Origin: Mesorhizobium tianshanense | GTDB lineage: Bacteria > Pseudomonadota > Alphaproteobacteria > Rhizobiales > Rhizobiaceae | Length of the DNA: 64,000 bases | Direction of reading: 5' to 3' | Assembly (NCBI RefSeq): GCF_007830515.1 | Contig: NZ_VLKT01000021.1 | Coordinates: 1 to 64,000 of the forward strand | Shown: in pieces, positions 7,626 through 15,677 of the stretch | How the letters are laid out: each line of letters begins with the position of its first letter | How positions within the stretch are numbered: position 1 is the stretch's first letter | Program-made: the position numbers and the translations under genes | The notes under the pieces: generated by a model | The model's database searches: none | What the model saw: the letters and a program-made list of their open reading frames with translations, nothing else | Told to the model about the DNA's origin: nothing

Positions 7626-8876
7626 TCACCCCACGATCTCCGCCGTCTCCACCACCGCGTGGAACAGCACGTCGGCGCCGGCGGCCGCCCATTCCTTGGA
7701 TATTTCCTCGGCCTCGTTGTGCGACAGTCCGTCGACACAGGGGCACATCACCATTGCGGTGGGCGCAACGCGATTGATCCAGCACGCGTCATGGCCGGCG
7801 CCGGAGACGATGTTGCGGTGCGAGTAGCCGAGCCGTTCGGCGGCATCGCGGATCGCCTTGACGCAGCCGGGGTCGAAGGTCACCGGATCGAAATGGCCGA
7901 CCTGTTCGATCTTATATTTGATGTCGAGCGCATCGCAGATCGTGTCGATGCCTTCACGGATACGAACGTCCATCGCATCCAGCACTTCCTTTTCCGGCGA
8001 GCGGATGTCGATGGTGAAAACGGTGCGACCGGCGATGATGTTGCGCGAGTTCGGATAAACTTCCATGTGGCCGACAGCGCCGACGGCGTCGGGCTGGTAG
8101 TCCATGGCGATCTCGTGCACCAGTTCAATCACCCGCGCCATGCCGAGCCCGGCATTGCGGCGCTTGGGCATCGGCGTCGAGCCGGTATGCGCCTCCTTGC
8201 CGGTCAGCGTCACTTGCAGCCATTTCAGCCCCTGGCCGTGGGTGACGACACCAATGTCGATCCCCTCATCCTCGAGGATCGGACCTTGCTCGATATGCAG
8301 TTCGAAGAAGGCATGGATCTTGCGATCACCGACTTTCTCCGAACCCTTCCAGCCGATGCGTTCGAGCTCCTCGCCGAATTTCTTGCCGTCCTTGTCGACA
8401 TGAGAATAGACGTCGGCCTGGTCGAGCACGCCGGCGAAGACGCCGGACGCCATCATCGCCGGCGCAAAGCGCGCACCTTCCTCGTTGGTCCAGTTGGTGA
8501 CGACGATCGGGTGCTTGGTCTTGATGCCGAGATCGTTGAGCGAGCGCACGACTTCCAGGCCACCAAGCACGCCGAGAACGCCGTCATATTTGCCGCCGGT
8601 CGGCTGGGTGTCGAGATGGCTGCCGACATAGACCGGCGGCAGGTCGGGCTCGGTGCCCTCGCGGCGGGCAAACATCGTGCCCATCTCGTCGACGCCCATT
8701 TCGAGCCCGGCCGCGTCGCACCAGCGCTTGAACAGATGCCGCCCCTCGCCGTCCTCGTCGGTCACGGTCTGGCGATTGTTGCCGCCGGCAATGCCGGGGC
8801 CGATCTTCGCCATCTCCATTATCGAATCCCACAAACGGTCTGAATTGATTCGCAGATTCTCGCCGGGAGCAGCCAT
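7626..8876 (-). CDS. N-carbamoyl-beta-alanine amidohydrolase (beta-ureidopropionase), M20/hydantoinase-carbamoylase family
   Basis: A 416-residue cytosolic zinc hydrolase that releases ammonia and CO2 from N-carbamoyl-beta-alanine, step three of reductive pyrimidine breakdown. Metal-site motifs of the AmaB/HyuC/AllC family are visible: GSHLDTQPTGGKYDG (His88, Asp98), NWTNEEGARF (Glu132-Glu133), ELHIEQGP (His194) and DGLSHNEAEE near the C-terminus. GKEAHTGSTPMPKRRN marks the dimerisation lid. The family also includes allantoate amidohydrolases and L-carbamoylases; the assignment rests on neighbouring dihydropyrimidinase, preTA and rutR. The ATG is preceded by GAGAGGAA at good spacing. Confidence 0.9.
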   Translation of the reverse strand: MAAPGENLRINSDRLWDSIMEMAKIGPGIAGGNNRQTVTDEDGEGRHLFKRWCDAAGLEMGVDEMGTMFARREGTEPDLPPVYVGSHLDTQPTGGKYDGVLGVLGGLEVVRSLNDLGIKTKHPIVVTNWTNEEGARFAPAMMASGVFAGVLDQADVYSHVDKDGKKFGEELERIGWKGSEKVGDRKIHAFFELHIEQGPILEDEGIDIGVVTHGQGLKWLQVTLTGKEAHTGSTPMPKRRNAGLGMARVIELVHEIAMDYQPDAVGAVGHMEVYPNSRNIIAGRTVFTIDIRSPEKEVLDAMDVRIREGIDTICDALDIKYKIEQVGHFDPVTFDPGCVKAIRDAAERLGYSHRNIVSGAGHDACWINRVAPTAMVMCPCVDGLSHNEAEEISKEWAAAGADVLFHAVVETAEIVG

Positions 8877-8905
8877 TCAAGTTCCTCTCATTTATTCACA
8901 TATTG

Positions 8906-8924
8906 GGCGACGGTTCCCGTCGCC
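8906..8924. promoter_or_regulatory. Intercistronic stem-loop between aminotransferase and carbamoylase genes
   Basis: GGCGACGG and CCGTCGCC form perfect 8-bp arms around the loop TTC. No T-tract follows on either strand, so it is more likely an mRNA stabilising or processing hairpin than a full terminator. It lies 21 bp after the aminotransferase stop. Confidence 0.5.
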
Positions 8925-8945
8925 GCCCTATGCGTTGTGGAGTAT

Positions 8946-10274
8946 CTAGTCCACCGCCCTCAGCACCTCACGCACATGGTCGATCAATTCGTTGATCTGG
9001 CCCTTGGTGATGATCAGCGGTGGCGACAGCGCGATGATGTCGCCGGTGGTGCGGATCAGCGCGCCGCGCTCGAACGCCTTGACGAACGCCGAGAAGGCAC
9101 GCTTGGTCGGACTGCCGGGGATCGGCGCCAGCTCGATCGCGCCGATCAGGCCGATGTTTCTGATATCGATGACGTTCGGCTCGCCCTTCAGCGAATGCAG
9201 CGCATCTTCCCAGTACGGCGCCAGTTCCTCGCCACGGGTCAAGAGTCCCTCTTCCTTGTAGGTGTCGAGCGTGCCCAACGCCGCCGCGCAGGCAATCGGA
9301 TTGCCCGAATAGGTGTAGCCGTGGAAGAATTCGATCATGTGCTCAGGGCCGGTCATGAAGGCGTCGTGGATCTCCTTCTTGACGAACACCGCGCCCATCG
9401 GGATGACGCCGTTGGAGACGCCCTTGGCCGTCGTCATGATGTCGGGCGTGACACCGAAATAGTCGGCGGCGAACGGCGCGCCGAGGCGGCCGAAACCGGT
9501 GATGACCTCGTCGAAGATCAGCAGGATGCCGTGCTTGGTGCAGATCTCGCGCAGCTTTTGCAGATAGCCTTTCGGCGGCAGGATCACGCCGGTGGAACCG
9601 GCCACCGGCTCGACAATGACGGCGGCGATGGTCGAGGCGTCATGCAGCGCGACGATGCGCTCCAGCTCGTTGGCCAATTCCGCGCCATGCTCGGGCACGC
9701 CCTTGGTGAACGAATTCTTCTCCGGCAGGTGCGTGTGCGGCATATGGTCGACGCCGCCGAGCAGCGTGCCGAACATCTTGCGGTTGGTGACGATGCCGCC
9801 GACCGAGATGCCGCCGAAATTGACGCCGTGATAGCCGCGCTCGCGGCCGATCAGGCGGGTGCGCGAGCCCTCGCCTTTGGCGCGGTGGTAGGCGATCGCC
9901 ATCTTCAGCGCGGTCTCGACCGATTCCGAGCCGGAATTGGTGAAGAAGACGTGGTCCATGCCCTTCGGCGCGATGTCGACCAGGCGGTTCGCCAATTCGA
10001 AGACGATCGGGTGGCCCATCTGGAACGCCGGCGCATAATCGAGTTCGGCGGCTTGGCTCTGGATCGCCTCGGTGATCTTCGGCCGGCAGTGGCCGGCATT
10101 GACGCACCACAGGCCGGCGGTGCCGTCCAGAACCTTGCGCCCGTCGCTCGTCGTGTAATGCATGTCCTTGGCGGACACCATCATGCGAGGCGCCTGTTTG
10201 AATTGCCGGTTTGCCGTGAACGGCATCCAGAATGCGCTGAGATCGTTCGGCGTGACTTTCAGCCGGTTGGACAT
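8946..10274 (-). CDS. Omega-amino acid--pyruvate aminotransferase (class III, beta-alanine/3-aminoisobutyrate)
   Basis: A 442-residue PLP enzyme that probably moves the amino group of beta-alanine (from uracil) or 3-aminoisobutyrate (from thymine) to pyruvate, giving malonate or methylmalonate semialdehyde. Class III motifs are present: TNSGSESVETALKMA for phosphate binding, RERGYHG, LIFDEVITGFGR and the PLP lysine in TTAKGVSNG (Lys284 from the ATG at 10274). A TTG two codons upstream is possible, but the ATG is preferred. It is the first gene of a minus-strand unit with the carbamoylase, divergent from rutR. A RutR-like operator lies 94-109 bp upstream of the ATG. The next enzyme, a semialdehyde dehydrogenase, is not in the window. 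Confidence 0.9.
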   Translation of the reverse strand: MSNRLKVTPNDLSAFWMPFTANRQFKQAPRMMVSAKDMHYTTSDGRKVLDGTAGLWCVNAGHCRPKITEAIQSQAAELDYAPAFQMGHPIVFELANRLVDIAPKGMDHVFFTNSGSESVETALKMAIAYHRAKGEGSRTRLIGRERGYHGVNFGGISVGGIVTNRKMFGTLLGGVDHMPHTHLPEKNSFTKGVPEHGAELANELERIVALHDASTIAAVIVEPVAGSTGVILPPKGYLQKLREICTKHGILLIFDEVITGFGRLGAPFAADYFGVTPDIMTTAKGVSNGVIPMGAVFVKKEIHDAFMTGPEHMIEFFHGYTYSGNPIACAAALGTLDTYKEEGLLTRGEELAPYWEDALHSLKGEPNVIDIRNIGLIGAIELAPIPGSPTKRAFSAFVKAFERGALIRTTGDIIALSPPLIITKGQINELIDHVREVLRAVD

Positions 10275-10367
10275 GACCAAGACTTCCCCTTGTAACTGTT
10301 TCGGTGCGGCTAACGCTTGGTCTTCCCAACACTTGGTCTTCGCTGCGTTTTCGTGCTACGCAAATTT

Positions 10368-10383
10368 TTGACCGATTGGACAA
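10368..10383. promoter_or_regulatory. RutR-like operator between rutR and the aminotransferase gene
   Basis: TTGACCGATTGGACAA matches the known RutR palindrome TTGACCA-NN-TGGTCAA at 12 of the 14 defined positions. It lies in the divergent intergenic region, so one site could serve both the aminotransferase unit and rutR. Confidence 0.7.
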
Positions 10384-10516
10384 ACGTTAGCACCGCCCTG
10401 TCGGCGGTCAAGGGATTACTAGCGGAAATGCGGCATCTGAAGCGCGCTCCACAGGCCGGGGAAAAACTGGTCCAGAGAATTGGTCCAGATGGCCCTCGCG
10501 GCAATGTTTTGCGGGG

Positions 10517-11158
10517 ATGACGACTGGCATGGACACAGCAGCCCCTCGCCGCACCCGCATCCAGCAGGAAAAGCGCGAGCTCATCCTGGAGGCGGCGCTC
10601 GAGGTCTTCTCGACCAACGGCTTTCGCGGCTCGACCATCGATCAGATCGCCGAAGCCGCCGGCATGTCGAAGCCGAACCTGCTCTACTATTTCCGCCGCA
10701 AGGAGGACATCCACGAGACGCTGATGCAGCGGCTTATGGACACCTGGCTGGCGCCGCTGCGCGAACTCGACGACATCGGCGATCCCCTGACCGAATTGCG
10801 CAGCTACATCAGGCGCAAGCTCGAAATGGCGCGCGATTACCCCAGGGAAAGCCGGTTGTTCGCCAACGAGATCCTGCAGGGCGCGCCTCGCATCATGCCG
10901 ATGCTGGAAGGCGAGTTGAAGACGCTGGTCGACGAGAAAGCCGCCGTCATCAAGGGCTGGATGCGCGCCGGCAAGATTGCCAAGACCGATCCATGGCACC
11001 TGATCTTCTCGATCTGGGCGACGACGCAGCACTATGCCGATTTCGACGTCCAGGTCCGCGCCGTGCTCGGGCCCAACCGCGGCGGCGACGGCCGTTTCGA
11101 GGATGCGGCAAGGTTTCTCGAGCAGCTGTTCATCGACGGGCTGAAGCCGAAGGGCTGA
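10517..11158 (+). CDS. rutR: TetR-family transcriptional regulator RutR (pyrimidine-responsive)
   Basis: A 213-residue regulator. The N-terminal TetR helix-turn-helix (about residues 18-65) ends in SKPNLLYYFRRKEDI. The C-terminal ligand domain carries segments highly like E. coli RutR: KLEMARDYPRESRLF, EILQGAPRI, LIFSIWATTQHYADF. E. coli RutR releases DNA on binding uracil or thymine. Its place inside the reductive pathway cluster, and two operator-like palindromes before the aminotransferase and preT genes, fit a repressor of pyrimidine catabolism. A second in-frame ATG (10529) is a possible start. The convergent neighbour is the DoxX gene. Confidence 0.92.
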   Translation: MTTGMDTAAPRRTRIQQEKRELILEAALEVFSTNGFRGSTIDQIAEAAGMSKPNLLYYFRRKEDIHETLMQRLMDTWLAPLRELDDIGDPLTELRSYIRRKLEMARDYPRESRLFANEILQGAPRIMPMLEGELKTLVDEKAAVIKGWMRAGKIAKTDPWHLIFSIWATTQHYADFDVQVRAVLGPNRGGDGRFEDAARFLEQLFIDGLKPKG

Positions 11159-11219
11159 TCTGCCGCTCCACCGGCCAAGAAGGTCACCGCAGCTGCCTCC
11201 GCGAGGTCGCCGGCAATTG

Positions 11220-11597
11220 TCAAAGCGGCTGCGCCATCAGCGACAGGAATCCGCCAGTCAGCGCAACATTGGCGACGAAGCCATTGATGCGGGCGGCGCG
11301 CTCCGGACCCTGATGATCCCAGAAATTGTCGAACATCGGTGTCGCAACCAGCAGGAAGAGGATCAGACATCCGGCTGCAAAAGCGGTCCAGATGCCCGCA
11401 ACCACCAGCCCTCCGGCGACGATCTGCACGACGATGCCGAGCCACAGCGTCAGCCGCGCCTGCGGCACGCCACGCGTCGTCATCAGTTGGGTCAGGAAGT
11501 CCGCGTTCTGGATATTGCGCAGACCGGCAAAGACAAAGGCACCGCCAACCAGCAGGCGGGCGGCAAACAGAATCTCAATCTCAAAATTTGCGAACAT
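11220..11597 (-). CDS. DoxX-family membrane protein
   Basis: A 125-residue protein with four predicted membrane segments and the DoxX opening FAARLLVGGAFVFAGLRNI. DoxX proteins are small inner-membrane proteins; some have been tied to thiol or sulfide redox or oxidative stress, but no reaction is certain. GGGAG lies before the ATG. It follows the AhpD-like gene on the same strand, 66 bp away, making a three-gene set with the Rrf2 regulator. Its end faces the end of rutR across 61 bp. Confidence 0.8.
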   Translation of the reverse strand: MFANFEIEILFAARLLVGGAFVFAGLRNIQNADFLTQLMTTRGVPQARLTLWLGIVVQIVAGGLVVAGIWTAFAAGCLILFLLVATPMFDNFWDHQGPERAARINGFVANVALTGGFLSLMAQPL

Positions 11598-11663
11598 GTT
11601 CTTGATCTCCCACCCAAAAAAGGGCGCGCGGATCTCAGCCCGCGTGCCCGGTTGTTCGGTCGC

Positions 11664-12122
11664 TCAGGCGGCTTTCGCCGCAGGCATCGGATGAATGGCG
11701 TGGAAGGAAACGCAGAGCCGGTTCCATGTGTTGATCATGCCGATCGCCACCGTCAGCTTGGCCAGTTCTTCTTCCGAGAAGTGCTCGAGCGTTTTTGCGT
11801 AGAGATCGTCCGACACGCCGCTGTCCGCGATCTTCGTCACCGCGTCGGTCCAGGCGAAGGCAGCGCGTTCGCGCTCGGAAAACAGCGGCGATTCCTTCCA
11901 GGCGGAGACGAGATAAAGCCGCTGTTCGGTCTCGCCGTCACGGCGCGCCTCGCGGCTGTGCATCTCGACGCAATACGAACAACCATTGATCTGCGAAGCC
12001 CGCAGCTTGATCAGGTGCAACAAGCTTTCCTCGAGCCCGCATTCGTCGACCGCCTTGTTGAGCGCCGACACCGCCTTCATGATCTCCGGCGCCTTGGCGA
12101 AGAATTGCATCCTCTGTTTCAT
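11664..12122 (-). CDS. Carboxymuconolactone decarboxylase / AhpD-type alkylhydroperoxidase
   Basis: A 152-residue cytosolic protein. It carries the AhpD core NGCSYCVEMHSREAR, with a CxxC pair and a conserved histidine, and the family C-terminus MINTWNRLCVSFH. These proteins reduce peroxides or transfer thiol electrons; this subgroup is close to YciW/YnjA-like proteins. The ATG at 12122 has AAAGGAAAG upstream and lies 19 bp beyond the stop of the Rrf2 gene, so the two are cotranscribed. Regulation by the adjacent Rrf2 protein is likely. Confidence 0.88.
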   Translation of the reverse strand: MKQRMQFFAKAPEIMKAVSALNKAVDECGLEESLLHLIKLRASQINGCSYCVEMHSREARRDGETEQRLYLVSAWKESPLFSERERAAFAWTDAVTKIADSGVSDDLYAKTLEHFSEEELAKLTVAIGMINTWNRLCVSFHAIHPMPAAKAA

Positions 12123-12141
12123 CGTCTTTCCTTTCACATAC

Positions 12142-12660
12142 TCATGCTTGCTTGGTTGAACTGGATTTCTGCGGCCGCTGATGGCGCGCCACAAAGGCAC
12201 AGCTCGCCGCGACCGAGCGCGGATCGGCATCGCTCATGAAGTCGGACACGATGTCGGACAGCTTTGCCTCGGCGAGTGCCGTGCGATAGGCCCGCTCCGC
12301 CTTGAGCATCGCGGCGTTGATGCCGCAGGGTTTGACGTAGGCAGACGCATCGAGTTTGGCCGGGCCGCGCTGACGAATCTCGCCGCAGCGGAAAGCCGGC
12401 TCGCGGCCCTCGACGGCGAGCACGATGTCGAGCAGCGTTATGCGCTCGGCCGACCGCGCCAGCCGATAGCCGCCGGCTGGTCCCGAGACGGATTCCAGGA
12501 TGCGCGCCGCGCTCAGCATGTTGAGATGTTTCAGCAGATAGCTCGGCGACAGGCCAAAGGCTTCCGCCATGGCGGCACCCGACAGGGTGGCTTCACCCTC
12601 GACGCCAGCGAGCATTGCGGCGCAATGGATGGCTGCCTCTACGCCCTCGCCCAGCTTCAT
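12142..12660 (-). CDS. Rrf2-family transcriptional regulator
   Basis: A 172-residue regulator with an N-terminal winged helix (MKLGEGVEAAIHCAAMLA; LSPSYLLKHLNMLSAARILESVSGPAGGYRLAR). Cysteines occur in FRCGE, KPCGINAAM and the C-terminal ASCAF, a sparse set that could serve in redox sensing or cluster binding, but not the IscR pattern. The ATG at 12660 has GGAGAG upstream. It heads a unit with the AhpD and DoxX genes. A palindrome GGATATTTATTATCC sits 37-51 bp upstream of the start, suggesting autoregulation. Confidence 0.88.
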   Translation of the reverse strand: MKLGEGVEAAIHCAAMLAGVEGEATLSGAAMAEAFGLSPSYLLKHLNMLSAARILESVSGPAGGYRLARSAERITLLDIVLAVEGREPAFRCGEIRQRGPAKLDASAYVKPCGINAAMLKAERAYRTALAEAKLSDIVSDFMSDADPRSVAASCAFVARHQRPQKSSSTKQA

Positions 12661-12696
12661 GGTGTGGCTCTCCAATTCATTGATACATCTTATCGT

Positions 12697-12711
12697 GGAT
12701 ATTTATTATCC
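12697..12711. promoter_or_regulatory. Candidate Rrf2 operator
   Basis: GGATATTTATTATCC has perfect 5-bp arms (GGATA/TATCC) in an AT-rich island just upstream of the Rrf2-AhpD-DoxX unit, where it would overlap the promoter. Confidence 0.5.
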
Positions 12712-12720
12712 GCAATAGGA

Positions 12721-12748
12721 AAATAAAAAACGGCGCCCGCAGGCGCCG
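12721..12748 (-). terminator. Intrinsic terminator of preTA
   Basis: On the minus strand arms CGGCGCC/GGCGCCG enclose a 4-nt loop and are followed by TTTTTTATTT. It begins 15 bp past the preA stop codon. Confidence 0.85.
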
Positions 12749-12762
12749 CCTTCCTCCCGCCC

Positions 12763-14076
12763 CTACTCCGCCGCCACCTTGGCCATCGGGTTGTTCGGGT
12801 GCGTCGTCCAGTTGGCGTAGACCGGCGACACCGGATTGCCGGTGCGCTGGTCCATCACGCCGACGGCCAGCGGCTCCATGGTGATGCAATTCTCCACCGG
12901 GCAGACATTGACGCAGAGATTGCAGCCGACGCATTCGGCCTCGATCACCTCGAAATGCCTCTTGCCGTCGACCATGTTGGTGATTGCCTGGTGCGAAGTG
13001 TCCTCGCAGGCGATGTGGCAGCGGCCGCATTTGATGCAGGCCTCCTGGTCGATATGCGCCTTGGCGATGTAATTGAGGTTGAGATACTGCCAGTCGGTGA
13101 CGTTGGGCGTGGCCCGGCCGACGATGTCGTCGAGCGTGGCATGGCCCTTCTCGTCCATCCAGTTTTCCAGGCCGGCGATCATCTCCTGCACGATCTTGAA
13201 GCCATAGGTCATCGCCGCCGTGCACACCTGCACATTGCCGGCGCCGAGCGCCATGAATTCGGCGGCGTCGCGCCACGTGGTGATGCCGCCAATGCCGGAG
13301 ATCGGCAGGCCGTGCGTTTCCGGATCGCGCGCGATCTCGGCCACCATGTTCATGGCGATCGGCTTCACCGCCGGGCCGCAATAGCCGCCATGCGAACCCT
13401 TGCCGTCGATCGTCGGTTCCGGTGCGAAACTGTCGAGATTGACGCCGGTGATCGAGTTGATGGTGTTGATCAGCGACACCGCGTCGGTGCCGCCGGCAAG
13501 GGCGGCACGCGCCGGCTTGCGGATATCGGTGATGTTGGGAGTCAGCTTGGTGATCACAGGCATGCGGGTGTTGGCCTTGCACCAGCGCACCACCATTTCG
13601 ATATATTCCGGCACCTGGCCGACCGCGGCACCCATGCCGCGTTCCGACATGCCGTGCGGGCAGCCGAAATTGAGCTCGATGCCGTCGGCCCCGGTCTCCT
13701 CGACCACCGGCAGGATCGCCTTCCACGCATGCTCCTCGCACGGCACCATCAGCGAGACGACGATGGCCCGGTCGGGCCAGTCCTGCTTGACCTGCTTGAT
13801 CTCGCGCAGATTGACCTGCAGGTCGCGGTCAGTGATCAGCTCGATATTGTTCAAGCCGAGCAGGCGGCGGTCGGCGCCCCAGATCGCGCCGTAGCGCGGG
13901 CCGTTGACGTTGACCACCGGCGGGCCCTCTTCTCCAAGCGTCTTCCATACCACGCCGCCCCATCCCGCCTTGAAGGCGCGGATGACGTTGTAGGCCTTGT
14001 CGGTCGGCGGCGCCGAGGCCAGCCAGAACGGATTCGGCGATTTGATGCCGACGAAATTGTTGCTTATGTCTGCCAT
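12763..14076 (-). CDS. preA: NAD-dependent dihydropyrimidine dehydrogenase subunit PreA
   Basis: A 437-residue cytosolic flavoprotein that reduces uracil and thymine to their dihydro forms, step one of the pathway, with PreT. The N-terminal FMN barrel holds the active-site loop NFGCPHGMSERGMG, whose cysteine (about residue 139) aligns with the catalytic cysteine of mammalian DPD, and KLTPNITDI. The C-terminus carries two [4Fe-4S] ferredoxin motifs, CIKCGRCHIAC from about residue 347 and CVGCNLCVNVC from about 382. I prefer the ATG at 14076, eight bases after GGGAGG, over the GTG at 14082 that overlaps the preT stop. It is followed by a terminator. Confidence 0.95.
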   Translation of the reverse strand: MADISNNFVGIKSPNPFWLASAPPTDKAYNVIRAFKAGWGGVVWKTLGEEGPPVVNVNGPRYGAIWGADRRLLGLNNIELITDRDLQVNLREIKQVKQDWPDRAIVVSLMVPCEEHAWKAILPVVEETGADGIELNFGCPHGMSERGMGAAVGQVPEYIEMVVRWCKANTRMPVITKLTPNITDIRKPARAALAGGTDAVSLINTINSITGVNLDSFAPEPTIDGKGSHGGYCGPAVKPIAMNMVAEIARDPETHGLPISGIGGITTWRDAAEFMALGAGNVQVCTAAMTYGFKIVQEMIAGLENWMDEKGHATLDDIVGRATPNVTDWQYLNLNYIAKAHIDQEACIKCGRCHIACEDTSHQAITNMVDGKRHFEVIEAECVGCNLCVNVCPVENCITMEPLAVGVMDQRTGNPVSPVYANWTTHPNNPMAKVAAE

Positions 14077-14078
14077 GC

Positions 14079-15443
14079 TCACGCCCTCCCGTTCGAGGTC
14101 AGTGCCCGGTGAATCGATTCGGCCGCATCGCGGCCCTGTGCGACGGCGGAGACGGTGAGGTCGTCGCCGCCAAAGATGCAGTCGCCGCCGGCCCAGACAT
14201 CGGCCAGCGAGGTGCGGCCTTCGGCATCGACCTTGATGCGGCCGGCTTCCAAAGCAAGCAAGGCACCGCTGCCGTTCAGCGCTGCCGGAACGAAGCTCTG
14301 GCCGATCGCCTTGAACACCTGGTCGGCGGTGAGAGTCAGCCGCTCGCCGGTGCCGACGAGCTTGTCGCCCTTCATCGTCGTGTATTCGAGTTCGATGGCG
14401 CTGACCTTGCCGCCTTCAGCAACAACCCGCTTCGGCTGCAGCCAGTGACGGATGGTGACGCCGTTGGCGGCGGCCAGATCCTGCTCGAATTCGGAGGCGT
14501 TCATGTGCTCCTGGCCGCGCCGGTAGCAGATCGTCACCTCTTCGGCGCCGAGCAGCTTCGACTGCACCGCCGCGTCGATCGCCGTCATGCCGCCGCCAAT
14601 GACGACGACACGCCGGCCGACCGGCAGGCTCGAGAGATCGCTGGCCTGGCGAAGCTCTGCGATAAACTCCACCGCATTGGTGACGCCTTGCGCTTCCTCG
14701 CCATCGGCGCGCAACGCATTGACGCCGCCAAGCCCCATGCCGAGAAACACCGCGTCATAGTTCCTGGTCAGATCCGACAGTTGGTAGTCGCGGCCGAGCG
14801 CCGTGCCGTTCTGGACGTCGATGCCGCCGATCGACGTGATATAGTCGACCTCTGCCTGGGCGAAATTGTCGATGCTCTTGTAGGCGGCGATGCCGTATTC
14901 ATTGAGGCCGCCGGCTTTCGGGCGGGCTTCCAGGATGGTCACGTCGTGGCCATACCGGGCGAGCCGATGAGCAGCGGCAAGGCCGGCCGGTCCGGCGCCG
15001 ACCACGGCGATCGTCTTGCCGGTCGAAGCCGCGCGCGGATAGAACTGCTTGTCCTGCGCGATGGCCACATCGGTGGCATAACGCTGCAAGCGGCCGATCT
15101 GCACCGGCTTGCCTTCCGCCACTTCGCGCACGCAGACTTCTTCGCACAGTGTCTCGGTCGGGCAGACGCGGGCGCACATGCCGCCCAAAATGTTCTGGTC
15201 GAAAATCGTCTTGGCCGAGCCAATCGGATTACCGGTCGAGATCTGGCGGATGAACAGCGGGATGTCGATCGAGGTCGGGCATGCGTTCATGCACGGCGCG
15301 TCATAGCAGAAATAGCAGCGGTCGGACTCGACCAGCGCCTCGTGATGATCGAGTGGCGGATGCAGGTCGGAAAAATTATCCGCATATTGCTCGGGCGAAA
15401 GCCGGCCGCCGGCAATGCCCTGCTTGAAATGACCAGTCGCCAT
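14079..15443 (-). CDS. preT: NAD(P)-dependent dihydropyrimidine dehydrogenase subunit PreT (GltD-like)
   Basis: A 454-residue FAD/FeS protein that passes electrons from NAD(P)H to PreA. The N-terminal Fer4_20 region has cysteine runs CYFCYDAPCMNACP and CARVCPTETLCEEVC. A FAD-binding VVGAGPAGLAAA and a second dinucleotide fold VVIGGGMTAIDAA follow. The frame is open 39 codons further upstream, but the extra N-terminus (YVSSFILIFQRVAL...) is not family-like. The ATG at 15443 begins a typical PreT N-terminus. A RutR-like operator lies 53-68 bp upstream. preA follows within a few bases, so the two form one operon. Confidence 0.94.
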   Translation of the reverse strand: MATGHFKQGIAGGRLSPEQYADNFSDLHPPLDHHEALVESDRCYFCYDAPCMNACPTSIDIPLFIRQISTGNPIGSAKTIFDQNILGGMCARVCPTETLCEEVCVREVAEGKPVQIGRLQRYATDVAIAQDKQFYPRAASTGKTIAVVGAGPAGLAAAHRLARYGHDVTILEARPKAGGLNEYGIAAYKSIDNFAQAEVDYITSIGGIDVQNGTALGRDYQLSDLTRNYDAVFLGMGLGGVNALRADGEEAQGVTNAVEFIAELRQASDLSSLPVGRRVVVIGGGMTAIDAAVQSKLLGAEEVTICYRRGQEHMNASEFEQDLAAANGVTIRHWLQPKRVVAEGGKVSAIELEYTTMKGDKLVGTGERLTLTADQVFKAIGQSFVPAALNGSGALLALEAGRIKVDAEGRTSLADVWAGGDCIFGGDDLTVSAVAQGRDAAESIHRALTSNGRA

Positions 15444-15495
15444 CCCGGTTCCCCATTTTCTTGTGGCTTTGAGGAAGGCTAGCACGTTTTGTTTT

Positions 15496-15511
15496 TTTAT
15501 CAATTGGTCAA
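15496..15511. promoter_or_regulatory. RutR-like operator upstream of preTA
   Basis: TTTATCAATTGGTCAA has a perfect right half-site TGGTCAA and differs from the palindrome TTGACCA-NN-TGGTCAA at two positions of the left half. It is placed at a distance typical for promoter overlap. Confidence 0.65.
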
Positions 15512-15677
15512 TTTTCAACGCAACGCGCTGAAATATCAGGATAAAACTTGAGACATACACTCATGTTATCTTGTTTGCGCTGTCGAACTTTTGGCTCGGC
15601 TGTCGGATTTTCGTCGCGAAGATCGTCCTAGAATAGATCACCCATGATCGATGACTGGAAACCTAAGGAGCACGACA

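Noticed and set aside
12677..13741. 354-codon minus-strand frame overlapping preA
   Set aside because: It is the +1 shadow of preA; the preA frame has the FMN and FeS motifs.
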